Positions 9,490 to 18,712 of a DNA stretch of 64,000 bases are shown here, in pieces (the stretch's first letter is position 1; each line of letters starts with the position of its first letter). Made by a program: the position numbers and the translations under genes. Source of the stretch: JAUUZQ01 sp964538375 (GTDB lineage Bacteria > Bacteroidota > Bacteroidia > Bacteroidales > GCA-2748055); contig CAZIFQ010000003.1 of the NCBI GenBank assembly GCA_964538375.1, positions 1 through 64,000 on the forward strand, in the 5' to 3' direction. The notes beneath the pieces are model-generated. The model saw only the letters and a list, made by a program, of their open reading frames with translations. It did not search any database and was not told where the DNA came from.

Positions 9490-9567
9490 AAGTTTTGTGT
9501 ATTGTTATTATGGGAATTTCTTAATACCTTGGATTCTTGATATTAACCCCAAAAAACACACACACAA

Positions 9568-10152
9568 ATGAAAAGATTTAGTTACTTAACTTCGCTTGTT
9601 AGCATGCTACTTATTGCATTACTAATGACTTCCTGTGGAGGTAATAAAAAAGAGGAACAAACAGCTGAGAAACTTGGAAAGATGGAGCTTGTTATACCAG
9701 AAGCACTGGCAGATAATCCTGAAATGGTAGCATATATTGAAGGAATGACCGAGGTAGTTGATGAATATGCTTTATTAATCGATGAAAATGTAGATGATTT
9801 CACTGCGTTCAAGGGAAAAACATTTGAAGAGCTCAATATGAGAGAGAAGATTAAATTTACTGCTGCAGGAGCTCAGGTTGCAATGAAATCTGCACCTGTA
9901 CTGACAAAATGGGCTGAGCTTGAGATGGAGAAGTCTGTTATAGGCATGGAATTATCTGAAGACGAATTGCTGGCACTGGAGACTGTTATGACACGTTTTG
10001 AAGACAGGATGAAGGAGATTGAGGCGAGACATACAGATTTCTTTGGAGAAGAAGCAGTAGTAGAAGCAGCAGAAGAAGTAGTAGAAGCAGCAGAACAAGT
10101 AGAAGAAGCAGCAGAAGAAGCAACAGAAGCAGCAGAAGAAGTAGTAGAATAA
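9568..10152 (+). CDS. Lipoprotein with Glu/Ala/Val repeat tail
   Basis: A 194-residue protein whose signal peptide ends in a lipobox (LLMTSC, Cys about residue 23), so it should be lipid-anchored. The middle is helical and acidic with no family I recognise. The last 35 or so residues are low-complexity, built from EAAEEVVEAAEQVEEAAEEA-like units. The DNA there is near-repetitive (units of GAAGCAGCAGAAGAAGTAGTA), prone to slippage. A segment such as VAYIEGMTEVVDEYALLIDE is helix-prone. Function unknown. Confidence 0.75.
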   Translation: MKRFSYLTSLVSMLLIALLMTSCGGNKKEEQTAEKLGKMELVIPEALADNPEMVAYIEGMTEVVDEYALLIDENVDDFTAFKGKTFEELNMREKIKFTAAGAQVAMKSAPVLTKWAELEMEKSVIGMELSEDELLALETVMTRFEDRMKEIEARHTDFFGEEAVVEAAEEVVEAAEQVEEAAEEATEAAEEVVE

Positions 10153-10207
10153 TAAATATAGAGACTTTTTTTGGTTTGCATCAAAGAGACAAATATTTCC
10201 CTTTTAC

Positions 10208-10215
10208 TATATTTG
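10208..10215 (+). promoter_or_regulatory. Bacteroidetes-type -7 box for the carbonic anhydrase gene
   Basis: TATATTTG matches TAnnTTTG, 40 bp before the carbonic anhydrase ATG. The -33 region lacks a clear TTTG. Confidence 0.35.
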
Positions 10216-10254
10216 TCAGATTAATTCGAAATCAAAGTAGAGAAAAACAGACAG

Positions 10255-10863
10255 ATGACCAGGGAAGTTATTTCTGCCAGCGATGCATTGCAAATTCTTA
10301 AAGAGGGAAACCAACGTTTCCTTCAATATAGATTAAATAATACTGACCTTCCGGAGCAGATTAAACAAACTGCGGAAGGTCAGTTTCCTTTTGCAGCAAT
10401 CCTGGGCTGCGTTGATTCCAGAACACCTGCCGAGCTGATCTTTGATTTGTCCCTTGGTGATATTATTAATATTCGTGTAGCAGGCAATGTCGTGAATGAT
10501 GATGTGCTAGGAAGTTTAGAGTACGCATGCGCGGTTGCAAATGTCATGCTCATACTGGTGCTTGGTCATACCAGGTGTGGCGCAGTTGAAAGTGCCTGTG
10601 ACAGCTTTAAAATGGGCAAAATATCAGGAGTGCTTGAGAAAATTCAACCTGCCATTAATGCTGAAAACAAGATTCAATCTGAACGGAACGGGAAAAATAT
10701 CCCATTTACCAATAATGTAAGCATGCTCAATGTAAAAAACTCCATGAAGATGATCACGAAGGAGAGCGAGGTATTGAAGCATATGCTGGAAAAGGGAGAT
10801 ATTGGGCTGGTAGGTGCTGTATATGATGTTGGAACAGGTAAGCTGACATTCCTTGAAGACTAA
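10255..10863 (+). CDS. Beta-class carbonic anhydrase
   Basis: Cytoplasmic zinc enzyme interconverting CO2 and bicarbonate. The 202-residue length is normal. Zinc ligands and the catalytic dyad are visible: CVDSRTPAE supplies the first Cys and the Asp-Arg pair, and HTRCGAV supplies His and the second Cys. The intervening GDIINIRVAGN is the conserved core. It is preceded by the TATATTTG box at 10208 and ends 11 bp before the convergent AraC-type gene. Confidence 0.95.
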   Translation: MTREVISASDALQILKEGNQRFLQYRLNNTDLPEQIKQTAEGQFPFAAILGCVDSRTPAELIFDLSLGDIINIRVAGNVVNDDVLGSLEYACAVANVMLILVLGHTRCGAVESACDSFKMGKISGVLEKIQPAINAENKIQSERNGKNIPFTNNVSMLNVKNSMKMITKESEVLKHMLEKGDIGLVGAVYDVGTGKLTFLED

Positions 10864-10874
10864 ATTCACTGGTA

Positions 10875-12008
10875 TTACTTCTTAAGAATTGGTTTTAGAT
10901 CTTGATCAAGATCTCGCAGATACTGACTGGGTGTTAAACCTGTTAATTCCTTGAATATTGTATTGAATGCAGATTTACTATTAAACCCCGAATCATATGC
11001 TACTGCCAAAATAGTCAGGTTTTTATATTCCTGGCTACTAATTCGTATCTTAAATTCTTCGACTCTGTATTCATTGATGAGCAGGTAGAAATTCTTACCA
11101 AGTTGGGTATTTATCACTTCTGTTATGAAATGTCTTGGAATCTCCAGTGTGCCAGCCATATCCTGAATTGAAAGCTCACGGTTCAGGTAGGGTTTATCTT
11201 TTTCCATGTAGTCCAGAATTTTTTGCTTATAGGTTTCGGCTTCCTTCTTTTTCATACCTGACCGACTGTATTTAACATCCTTCGGAACTATATTAATGTC
11301 AGGAGACATCTGCATAATCTCACCAAAAAGAGCAGGTTGCCTAACTCCATAGTATCCTGATACAAAAGCAAATAATGTCAATCCAATAAAGGATATTTCA
11401 TACGGATCAAAATCCATGAAATTGATGAGTATATCCACTAAACCGAAAATAAACATAAGTACATACCCAACATAGAAACTGACGGAAATCCATATGAGCC
11501 ATTTAAGTGTAACCTTGGCTGAAGAGTAGCTAAGGAAGGATTTCAATTGTTTCTGATATTTATGAATGATAACAAATGTGGCAACGCTATATGCAGTGAT
11601 TGAAATGAAAAAAGAAACCCCGTAAATGATTCGCAGAGAAACGAACCTGTCAATAATCAGAAATCCCTTACTGCCATGCATAACCGGCTTATCAAGGAAT
11701 ATCATGGAAACGATGAAAAATACTATAAATGCAATAAAATGCCACAGGTACCTATATTTGAATATGGTTTTTTCCATTGTCATCAACATGGCATACAGGT
11801 ACATCAAAGGACCATAGGTAAAAGGCAATACTTTGAGTGAATAGAGTTCCACCAGGTTGGTATCGACTAGCACAATGATCATTTCTATGCAGATCAGGAA
11901 GAACCATGCTGCCAGCACTTGATTGGCCATCATCCTTGGTTTCCGGGTAACAATCAGCAGGCCTGCAAAAAAGGCCTGTGAGATACCGATATAGAGGATT
12001 CCTTCCAT
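10875..12008 (-). CDS. Membrane-bound AraC-family transcriptional regulator
   Basis: A 377-residue protein with about seven hydrophobic helices over residues 1-235 and a C-terminal AraC/XylS double helix-turn-helix (about 265-370). The recognition motif is AYDSGFNSKSAFNTIFKELTG, shortened here to its core SGFNSKSAFN, followed by TPSQY. Such 7TM-HTH fusions are common in Bacteroidetes and presumably sense a membrane or extracellular signal while bound to DNA. The target is not evident; sucD starts 170 bp away on the other strand. Confidence 0.88.
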   Translation of the reverse strand: MEGILYIGISQAFFAGLLIVTRKPRMMANQVLAAWFFLICIEMIIVLVDTNLVELYSLKVLPFTYGPLMYLYAMLMTMEKTIFKYRYLWHFIAFIVFFIVSMIFLDKPVMHGSKGFLIIDRFVSLRIIYGVSFFISITAYSVATFVIIHKYQKQLKSFLSYSSAKVTLKWLIWISVSFYVGYVLMFIFGLVDILINFMDFDPYEISFIGLTLFAFVSGYYGVRQPALFGEIMQMSPDINIVPKDVKYSRSGMKKKEAETYKQKILDYMEKDKPYLNRELSIQDMAGTLEIPRHFITEVINTQLGKNFYLLINEYRVEEFKIRISSQEYKNLTILAVAYDSGFNSKSAFNTIFKELTGLTPSQYLRDLDQDLKPILKK

Positions 12009-12062
12009 AGGTGTAAGTTAGAAAAAAAAGTGCAAACTCGTTGCGCTCGTGTTAGATATCTC

Positions 12063-12075
12063 AAGGCGAAGCCTT
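12063..12075. repeat. Short hairpin AAGGC-gaa-GCCTT
   Basis: A small palindrome between the AraC-type regulator and sucD. It resembles the CGAGGC-aaa-GCCTCG hairpin at 1268-1282 and is probably the same kind of intergenic repeat in decay. Confidence 0.35.
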
Positions 12076-12180
12076 TCTCTCAAGCTTAGCAAGTCTATCC
12101 TTCTCACTTTTTTTATTTTGTTTTCAGCAGTTTCTTATCTACTTTTATTCCCTAATCTTAACAGCAAAAGAAATCAAACT

Positions 12181-13050
12181 ATGAGCGTTTTATTAAATAA
12201 GGATTCAAGGATAATTGTACAGGGATTTACCGGTAGTGAAGGTACTTTTCACGCAGAGCAAATGCTGGCTTACGGATCGAATGTTGTGGGCGGAGTTACT
12301 CCGGGTAAAGGAGGCCAGTCACATATGGATCTGCCTGTATTCAATACAGTTGAAGATGCAGTTAAGGAGACAAAAGCTGATACTTCTGTCATTTTTGTAC
12401 CGCCTCCATTTGCTGCTGACGCCATTATGGAAGCTGCCAACGCAGGAATAAAGCTCGTGGTATGTATTACTGAAGGAATTCCTACACTTGACATGGTAAA
12501 AGTTAAAGAATATCTATCTGATCATGAAACCATTCTCGTAGGACCAAATTGTCCGGGTGTAATTACTCCAGGAGAAGCAAAAGTCGGTATTATGCCTGGT
12601 TTCATCCATACAAAAGGATGTATAGGGATCGTATCGAGATCAGGAACCTTAACATATGAAGCGGTTGACCAGATTACTAAGGTTGGACTGGGACAATCTA
12701 CATGCATTGGAATAGGTGGGGATCCTATAATTGGGACAACTACCCTGGATGCTGTTAAACTGCTGATGGAAGATGAGCAGACCAAGGGAATTATTATGAT
12801 AGGTGAGATCGGCGGAAGCATGGAAGCCGATGCAGCATACTGGATCAAAGAGAACGGTACCAAACCAGTTGTTGGTTTTATTGCAGGACAAACAGCTCCT
12901 AAAGGGAGGCGAATGGGACATGCAGGCGCTATAATCGGTGGAAAGGCAGATACAGCAGAGGCAAAGATGCAGATAATGGAAGAGTGTGGAATACATGTAG
13001 TTGTTTCTCCCGCTGAAATAGGGAGCAAAATGGCGGAGTGCCTGGCATAG
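12181..13050 (+). CDS. sucD: Succinate-CoA ligase alpha subunit
   Basis: TCA-cycle enzyme converting succinyl-CoA to succinate with substrate-level phosphorylation. The 289-residue subunit has the CoA-binding Rossmann start (IIVQGFTGSEGTFH), GGVTPGKGG, PNCPGVITP, and the active-site histidine in GHAGAIIGG. I chose the ATG at 12181; the longer frame from 12049 adds 44 residues unlike the family, including translated hairpin DNA. The beta subunit (sucC) is not adjacent, which is common in Bacteroidetes. Confidence 0.95.
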   Translation: MSVLLNKDSRIIVQGFTGSEGTFHAEQMLAYGSNVVGGVTPGKGGQSHMDLPVFNTVEDAVKETKADTSVIFVPPPFAADAIMEAANAGIKLVVCITEGIPTLDMVKVKEYLSDHETILVGPNCPGVITPGEAKVGIMPGFIHTKGCIGIVSRSGTLTYEAVDQITKVGLGQSTCIGIGGDPIIGTTTLDAVKLLMEDEQTKGIIMIGEIGGSMEADAAYWIKENGTKPVVGFIAGQTAPKGRRMGHAGAIIGGKADTAEAKMQIMEECGIHVVVSPAEIGSKMAECLA

Positions 13051-13080
13051 TTAGGAAGCATCTTCAGTTAACAAACAAAA

Positions 13081-13818
13081 ATGGATAAAAACCAATTAAA
13101 GATAGCAGCTGAGTGGATATCCAAAAGTAAATATCTCGTTGCCTTTACCGGTGCGGGAATATCAGTCGAGTCAGGGATACCAGCTTTCAGGGGGGAAGAT
13201 GGAATTTGGAACAAGTATGATCCGGAGATTCTTGAAATTGATAATTACCTGAGAAATCCGGAAGAAACCTGGCCGCTTATATATAAATTGTTTTATCAAT
13301 ATTTCAAAGGAGCAAAACCAAATGCAGCTCATAATATGCTCGCTACACTGGAGAAAAAGGGTATCCTCAAGAGTGTTATCACACAGAATATTGACAATCT
13401 TCACCAGGAAGCAGGATGTAGCAACATTATAGAGTACCATGGGAACTCAAATCGCATGGTATGTACTGTTTGTGGAGACCTCACTGAGGTTGGAGAGGAG
13501 GGGTTTTCAAGTGATATTCCCAGGTGTAAAAAGGAAAATGGCCTTTTAAAACCTGATTTTGTGTTTTTCGGGGAACCCATTCCACAAAAAGCCGCCGAGG
13601 ATTCGATAATAGAAATAGGGAAAGCAGATGTATTGCTTTTGATAGGTACAACAGGTGAGGTGATGCCGGCAAGCATGGTCCCAAGAATGGCAAAAAACAA
13701 CGGTGCAAAGATAATTGAATTTAACACGGAACGAACCGTTTATACACATGAGATCACTGATATCTTTCTCAAGGGAAAGGCAGGGGATATAGCTGAGGAA
13801 CTTGTTAAATGGCTATAA
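13081..13818 (+). CDS. Sirtuin (Sir2/CobB-type NAD-dependent deacylase)
   Basis: NAD-dependent removal of acyl groups from protein lysines. The 245-residue protein has GAGISVESGIPAFRG, TQNIDNLHQEAG, the catalytic His in EYHGN, and FFGEPIP. The zinc ribbon is unusual: the first pair is CTVC (about 128 and 131), but the second site reads RCKKENG, where relatives have CxxC. The fourth cysteine is therefore a glutamate (about residue 152). It starts 30 bp after sucD and is probably co-transcribed, which would suit a role in regulating central metabolism by lysine acylation. Confidence 0.9.
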   Translation: MDKNQLKIAAEWISKSKYLVAFTGAGISVESGIPAFRGEDGIWNKYDPEILEIDNYLRNPEETWPLIYKLFYQYFKGAKPNAAHNMLATLEKKGILKSVITQNIDNLHQEAGCSNIIEYHGNSNRMVCTVCGDLTEVGEEGFSSDIPRCKKENGLLKPDFVFFGEPIPQKAAEDSIIEIGKADVLLLIGTTGEVMPASMVPRMAKNNGAKIIEFNTERTVYTHEITDIFLKGKAGDIAEELVKWL

Positions 13819-13821
13819 ATT

Positions 13822-13893
13822 AGTAGGTAGCCGCGTGCTAAAGCTATCGCGGTGGGGCAAGCTTCGTTTTACTCAGTGGGCAGTAGGTAGTGA
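13822..13893. repeat. Degenerate AGTAGGTAG repeat and hairpin
   Basis: TTAGTAGGTAG near 13820 and CAGTAGGTAGTG near 13882 are imperfect copies flanking CCGCG...CGCGG. AGTAGGTAG/AGTAGGCAG repeats are familiar intergenic sequence in Bacteroidetes. This separates the sirtuin gene from fabG. Confidence 0.45.
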
Positions 13894-13959
13894 GCCAATT
13901 TTTTAAATTCTCGGATATTTTGCATTTATTTGTACTTGAAACAAAAATCTTAATACAAC

Positions 13960-14703
13960 ATGGATTTATTAAAAGGAAAAGTGGCGCTAATTACAGGAGC
14001 GGCGAGAGGAATTGGACGAAAGATTGCTGAGGTTTATGCAAGTGAAGGTGCAAGTATTGCATTCACAGATCTCTCAAGGGATGAAAATATGGAATCCCTC
14101 GAAAAGGAGCTAAACACTTCAGGAATTAAATGTAAAGGATTTGTAAGTGATGCAAGTGATTACAATGCGGCGCAAGAGACTGTTGATGTTGTTATAGCTG
14201 AATTTGGAAAGATTGACATCCTTGTTAATAATGCAGGTATTACACGTGACACTTTGCTTATGAGAATGGAAGAAGAAATGTGGGACCTGGTTATTAAGGT
14301 TAATCTTAAATCAGTTTTTAACTTTACCAAAGCTACACAGAAGTACATGTTAAAGGAAAGATCAGGTTCTATAATCAATATGAGTTCGGTTGTTGGAGTT
14401 AATGGAAATGCCGGACAATCGAATTATTCTGCTTCAAAGGCAGGAATTCTTGGTTTCACCATGTCTGTGGCTAAGGAGCTTGGATCAAGGAATGTCAGAT
14501 GCAATGCCATTGCACCGGGGTTCATTATTACTGATATGACAGGAAAATTATCTGATGATGTGAAAGAGCAGTGGATCAAGACTATCCCTCTAAGAAGGGG
14601 AGGAGTACCTGAAGATGTTGCAAATGTTGCTGTATTCCTGGGATCAGAGCTTTCGTCATATGTAACAGGGCAGACCATCTCAGTTTGTGGAGGAATGAGC
14701 TAA
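13960..14703 (+). CDS. fabG: 3-oxoacyl-ACP reductase
   Basis: NADPH-dependent reduction step of type II fatty-acid synthesis; a short-chain dehydrogenase. The 247-residue protein has TGAARGIG for cofactor binding, NNAGITRD, and the catalytic Ser (INMSS, about 138) with Tyr-Lys in YSASK (about 151-155). It ends GQTISVCGGMS, the usual FabG C-terminus. The strong match across the whole length, including NNAGITRDTLL, favours FabG over a generic SDR. It is followed by a terminator at 14741. Confidence 0.93.
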   Translation: MDLLKGKVALITGAARGIGRKIAEVYASEGASIAFTDLSRDENMESLEKELNTSGIKCKGFVSDASDYNAAQETVDVVIAEFGKIDILVNNAGITRDTLLMRMEEEMWDLVIKVNLKSVFNFTKATQKYMLKERSGSIINMSSVVGVNGNAGQSNYSASKAGILGFTMSVAKELGSRNVRCNAIAPGFIITDMTGKLSDDVKEQWIKTIPLRRGGVPEDVANVAVFLGSELSSYVTGQTISVCGGMS

Positions 14704-14740
14704 AAAATTAGCAGAATAAACCAGCATTTAGTATTTTTAA

Positions 14741-14768
14741 AACCGGGAAGAATATTCCCGGTTTTTTT
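14741..14768 (+). terminator. Rho-independent terminator of fabG
   Basis: AACCGGGAA and TTCCCGGTT form a perfect 9-bp stem with a 5-base loop, followed by a run of Ts, 38 bp after the fabG stop. Confidence 0.9.
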
Positions 14769-14793
14769 GAATTAAACGCAATTTAAATACTGT

Positions 14794-15807
14794 ATGACAA
14801 AACTGAAAAATTTAATTATTATTTTCTTTTTTGTTTCACTCCTTAATAGCTGTGAAGGAACGAAATCAGTTATCAGTTTTGAAATTCTTGAACCAGCAGC
14901 AATAACGTATCCTACTAACGTTAAGAAAATTGGCTATCTGAATCGCTCACCTTTATCTTTTACGTCATTTGAACAAATCGATGTACAATCGCTAAATGAT
15001 ACTGATTTATATATGCTTGATACTATGATCAGCAGATCCATGACCAGGGGATTTGAGGAAGGAAAAAGTGTAACTTCTTTACCTTATATGGACAGCATAT
15101 TATATCTGACGGCCAGGAAAAAAGACACATTATCAAGAGAAGCATTACTGCCAAAAGCATGGGTAATGAATATTTGCCATGAATACAATCTTGATGCTTT
15201 AATTTCATTTGATTATTATATCATTAAAATTATCGAGTTCATAAATTACAATATTGTAGGCAGTCAAATGCTAAAAGATTACGTTTTTGTTCCCGAAGTT
15301 AGATGGACACTTTATATTCCGGAAAAGGAGGAACCGCTGGACATTTATACTTTCAATGACACCCTCTATTTTGTTTCCCAGGATACTTTCCCCTCTGAAA
15401 AATACCTTTCCGCGGTTGACATGATTAGAATGGGAGTTACAGATGTGGGTTATACATACGGAATCCGTAATGTGCCTGTATGGAATGAAATTACAAGGAT
15501 AGTTTTTGTTGGATATGACAAAGAACTTCGCCTGGCCAGATCATTTACAGACAAAGGAGACTGGGATAGCGCCATGAACATTTGGGAAATGAATCTTGCT
15601 TCTGAAGATGTGCGAATGGCGGCCAAATCTGCCCATAACCTTGCTGTTTATTACGAGTTGGAAGATGATCTTGTAAAGGCCATGGAATATTCCAAAAAAG
15701 CCAATAGCTTGTGGCCATCTCCACGAATCGAATTTTATACACAGGAGTTGGAAATCAGACTGTTAAATAAAATGGATATTTATAAACAGGTAAGAATCAG
15801 TCAGTAA
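14794..15807 (+). CDS. DUF6340-like lipoprotein with TPR-like C-terminus
   Basis: A 337-residue lipoprotein: the signal peptide ends with a lipobox at LLNSC. The following ISFEILEPAAITYP and VKKIGYLNRS stretch resembles DUF6340 proteins of Bacteroidetes. The C-terminal 90 residues form helical pairs (DWDSAMNIWEMNL, AKSAHNLAVYYELEDDLVKA) consistent with a TPR-like fold. Function is unknown. It is flanked by a terminator upstream and the AGTACTT repeat array downstream, so it is likely a single-gene unit. Confidence 0.7.
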   Translation: MTKLKNLIIIFFFVSLLNSCEGTKSVISFEILEPAAITYPTNVKKIGYLNRSPLSFTSFEQIDVQSLNDTDLYMLDTMISRSMTRGFEEGKSVTSLPYMDSILYLTARKKDTLSREALLPKAWVMNICHEYNLDALISFDYYIIKIIEFINYNIVGSQMLKDYVFVPEVRWTLYIPEKEEPLDIYTFNDTLYFVSQDTFPSEKYLSAVDMIRMGVTDVGYTYGIRNVPVWNEITRIVFVGYDKELRLARSFTDKGDWDSAMNIWEMNLASEDVRMAAKSAHNLAVYYELEDDLVKAMEYSKKANSLWPSPRIEFYTQELEIRLLNKMDIYKQVRISQ

Positions 15808-15824
15808 ACTTTATCTATTTATGG

Positions 15825-15853
15825 GGAGTGCCTTGAGTACTTAGAGTACTTGG
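15825..15853. repeat. AGTACTTgG tandem repeat array, copy 2
   Basis: AGTGCCTTGAG followed by AGTACTTAG and AGTACTTGG. It is the same array type as at 2724 and 57053, here between the DUF6340 gene and the M48 protease promoter. Confidence 0.7.
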
Positions 15854-15899
15854 AATTACTTCCGTCCATAGTTTAATCAATCAGAATATATTTTCTCTT

Positions 15900-15931
15900 T
15901 TTGGGTAGAACAAATTCTAGCGCTATCTTTG
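15900..15931 (+). promoter_or_regulatory. Bacteroidetes sigma-A-type promoter of the M48 protease gene
   Basis: TTTG at 15900-15903, a 20-bp spacer, then TATCTTTG at 15924-15931, matching TTTG-N19ish-TAnnTTTG. The gene starts 30 bp downstream. Confidence 0.55.
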
Positions 15932-15961
15932 TCGGTCTGTTTTAATAAATGAACTTTTCAT

Positions 15962-17197
15962 ATGGTAAATCTTATTTTTTGGTTGATCCTGATCATAATT
16001 GTTGCTACTTTCTTGTTGGAACGTTGGTTGGATCTGATGAATGTGCGACACACAGTTTCTGAATTGCCTGAGGCGCTGAAAGGAATATTTGACAAGGAAG
16101 AGTATAAAAAGAGCCAGTTATATAAAAAGGAAAACACTCGATTTTCCTTTGTTTCAAGTACTTTCAGCTTGTTGCTTATGGTTGTGGCAGTTGCTTTCGG
16201 CCTCTTCGGTTGGTTAGATGGAAAATTGAATAGTATTACTGATTCGTATTACCTCATAGTTCTGCTTTTCTTTGGGATAATTGGATTGTTATCTGATGTA
16301 TTCTCCATTCCATTTAACGTATACGATACATTCGTTATTGAAGAGAAATATGGGTTCAACAGGACAACAGTAAAAACTTTCATATTAGACAAGATAAAAG
16401 GATGGCTGCTTGCCGTTATAGTTGGAGGTGGAGTCTTGCTTCTAATAATTTGGTTTTATTTGAAGACTGAATCATATTTTTGGATATTGGCATGGGGAAT
16501 GACAACTTTCTTTTCAATTTTTATATCCATGTTCTATTCTAACCTGATCGTTCCGCTATTTAATAAGCAAAAGCCACTTGAAGACGGAGAATTGAAGACA
16601 ATGATTGAGGATTTTACAGCTAAAGTGGGATATCGTCTCAAAAACATTTATGTAATTGATGGGTCAAAACGCTCTAGCAAAGCAAATGCCTATTTTACTG
16701 GCTTGGGTCCAAAAAAGCGTATTGTCTTATACGATACACTGATTGCTGATCTTGAAAATAGAGAGATAGTAGGAGTTCTGGCGCATGAGATAGGACACTA
16801 CAAAAAGAAACATACTTTGTTGGGTATGATCCTTGGTATCCTCCAGACAGGAATAATGTTCTATCTTTTTTCCTTATTTGTTTCGCGACCAGAATTTTCC
16901 CAGGCATTGGGTGGTGATGTAGCAAAATTCCACCTGGGACTGATAGCATTCGCCATATTATATTCTCCTTTGCAGCTATTTGTGAGTATATTTATGAATA
17001 TGATTTCGAGGAAAAATGAATACCAGGCCGATCGTTATGCAGCTGAGAACTTTGGAGCTGAGTATCTTAGTTCTGCTTTGAAAAAACTCTATAAGAATAG
17101 CCTGGGTAATCTTACACCACATCCTTTGTATGTGTTTTTTCACTATTCGCATCCTACCTTGCTGCAAAGGATTACGGCGATGGAGGGTGACAAGTAA
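15962..17197 (+). CDS. M48 family (Ste24-type CAAX) zinc metalloprotease
   Basis: A 411-residue integral membrane protease of the Ste24/CAAX prenyl protease group. In bacteria these are thought to act in membrane protein quality control. The zinc site is visible as HEIGHYKKKH (HExxH, about residues 275-279) with the third ligand in NEYQADRYA. About six to seven hydrophobic helices surround it (1-20, 60-80, 95-120, 150-200, 290-350). It has a good promoter just upstream and precedes cinA by 60 bp. Confidence 0.9.
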   Translation: MVNLIFWLILIIIVATFLLERWLDLMNVRHTVSELPEALKGIFDKEEYKKSQLYKKENTRFSFVSSTFSLLLMVVAVAFGLFGWLDGKLNSITDSYYLIVLLFFGIIGLLSDVFSIPFNVYDTFVIEEKYGFNRTTVKTFILDKIKGWLLAVIVGGGVLLLIIWFYLKTESYFWILAWGMTTFFSIFISMFYSNLIVPLFNKQKPLEDGELKTMIEDFTAKVGYRLKNIYVIDGSKRSSKANAYFTGLGPKKRIVLYDTLIADLENREIVGVLAHEIGHYKKKHTLLGMILGILQTGIMFYLFSLFVSRPEFSQALGGDVAKFHLGLIAFAILYSPLQLFVSIFMNMISRKNEYQADRYAAENFGAEYLSSALKKLYKNSLGNLTPHPLYVFFHYSHPTLLQRITAMEGDK

Positions 17198-17258
17198 AAA
17201 GGAAAAAGTATAAAGTAAATAAGAAAAAGAGGGGCAGAAAAAACGCCTCTCAATAATT

Positions 17259-18503
17259 ATGAATGCAATAATAGTAACTATAGGAGATGAATTACTGATA
17301 GGACAGGTTGTTGATACAAATGCAGCATGGCTGGGTAGTAAGTTGACTGCTGCGGGGATCAATGTTTCTGAAATGGTCAGTATATCCGACTCACCTGAAC
17401 ATATAACTTCAACACTTGACCGGATCATTGGAACAACCGATGTTGTAATAATGACAGGGGGATTGGGCCCGACAAAGGATGATCTTACCAAGGAGACACT
17501 TGTCAAATACTTCGGAGGTCACCTGGTTATGAACGATGAAGTTCTCAAAAAAATTGAGGGGTTCTTCAAGAGCAGGGGAAGGGAGATCATTGATTCGAAC
17601 AGAAGGCAAGCACTGGTTCCTGACAACTGTATTGTCCTTACCAACAACAACGGTACTGCACCGGGAATGTGGTTTACAAAAGACAATACACATGTAATTT
17701 CTATAGCAGGAGTTCCCTATGAGATGAAAGCAATAGCTGAAGAGCAAATTATCCCCCGGCTGCATAAAGCGTTCAATGTTCCGGCATTGATGAACAAGAC
17801 TATCATGACCCAGGGAGTACCGGAATCCTATTTGGCAGAAATGATTAAGGACTGGGAAAAAAGTCTTCCCGATTGTATGAAGCTGGCTTACTTGCCTCGT
17901 CCGGGAATTGTAAGGTTGCGCCTGACTGTGGCTGGGAAGTGTGCTGCTGAAGGGGAGGGGATGCTTAGTGAGCAAATCGTTAAATTACAGGACATTATAT
18001 CCGACCACATTTATGGTTTTGATGAGCTTCAGATTGAAGAGGCGCTGGGAGATGTATTAAAGGAAAAAGGTTTTAAACTGGTCACTGCCGAAAGCTGCAC
18101 AGGTGGAAATATTGCACGAATGATTACATCAGTCCCGGGAAGCTCAGCATATTTCCTCGGATCCGTGATCGCGTATAGCAATGAAGTAAAAATTGACAAA
18201 CTAGGCGTAAAAGTGTCAAGTTTGGATGAATTTGGTTCCGTGAGTAAAGAAATAGTTGAAGAAATGGTATCTGGTATTTTGCAAAAATTTAATGCAGATG
18301 TAGCGGTAGCAACATCAGGAATTGCAGGACCGGGAGGTGGAAGCAATGAGAAGCCGGTGGGCACAGTTTGGATTGCAGTAGCGACAAAAGAAAGGATTTA
18401 CAGCAAAAAATTCTTGTTTGGAGGGAACAGGGACAGAAATATTGAACAGTCTAGTATTATGGCTATCAGCTTATTAAGAAAATTAATTCTGGATATCGTC
18501 TGA
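17259..18503 (+). CDS. cinA: CinA family protein (MoaB-like domain plus NMN deamidase domain)
   Basis: A 414-residue full-length CinA. The N-terminal MoaB/MogA-like domain has TIGDELLIGQ, VIMTGGLGPTKDD and NNNGTAPGMW. The C-terminal nicotinamide-mononucleotide amidase domain starts near residue 265 with LVTAESCTGGNIA and includes ATSGIAGPGGGS and KPVGTVWIA. The protein recycles pyridine nucleotides by deamidating NMN and may hydrolyse ADP-ribose. It begins the conserved Bacteroidetes order cinA-rpmB-rpmG-DUF4295-ftsY-rimO. Confidence 0.95.
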   Translation: MNAIIVTIGDELLIGQVVDTNAAWLGSKLTAAGINVSEMVSISDSPEHITSTLDRIIGTTDVVIMTGGLGPTKDDLTKETLVKYFGGHLVMNDEVLKKIEGFFKSRGREIIDSNRRQALVPDNCIVLTNNNGTAPGMWFTKDNTHVISIAGVPYEMKAIAEEQIIPRLHKAFNVPALMNKTIMTQGVPESYLAEMIKDWEKSLPDCMKLAYLPRPGIVRLRLTVAGKCAAEGEGMLSEQIVKLQDIISDHIYGFDELQIEEALGDVLKEKGFKLVTAESCTGGNIARMITSVPGSSAYFLGSVIAYSNEVKIDKLGVKVSSLDEFGSVSKEIVEEMVSGILQKFNADVAVATSGIAGPGGGSNEKPVGTVWIAVATKERIYSKKFLFGGNRDRNIEQSSIMAISLLRKLILDIV

Positions 18504-18712
18504 ACTGTTGATAACTAAACTTTTTCAATTGAAAAATCTTCATTCTTTAGACGAATTCATTGTCTCTTATCTTCATAGTTGCCAGTTTATTACCGCGTTT
18601 TTTGTCTCGGAAAAAGAAGGTGAAATAATTAATATAAAAAGTTTGAATATTTGAAATAATTTAACGTACTTTGCGCCTCGTTATTGAGTATTGAATAGAA
18701 ATCAGAAAGAAA

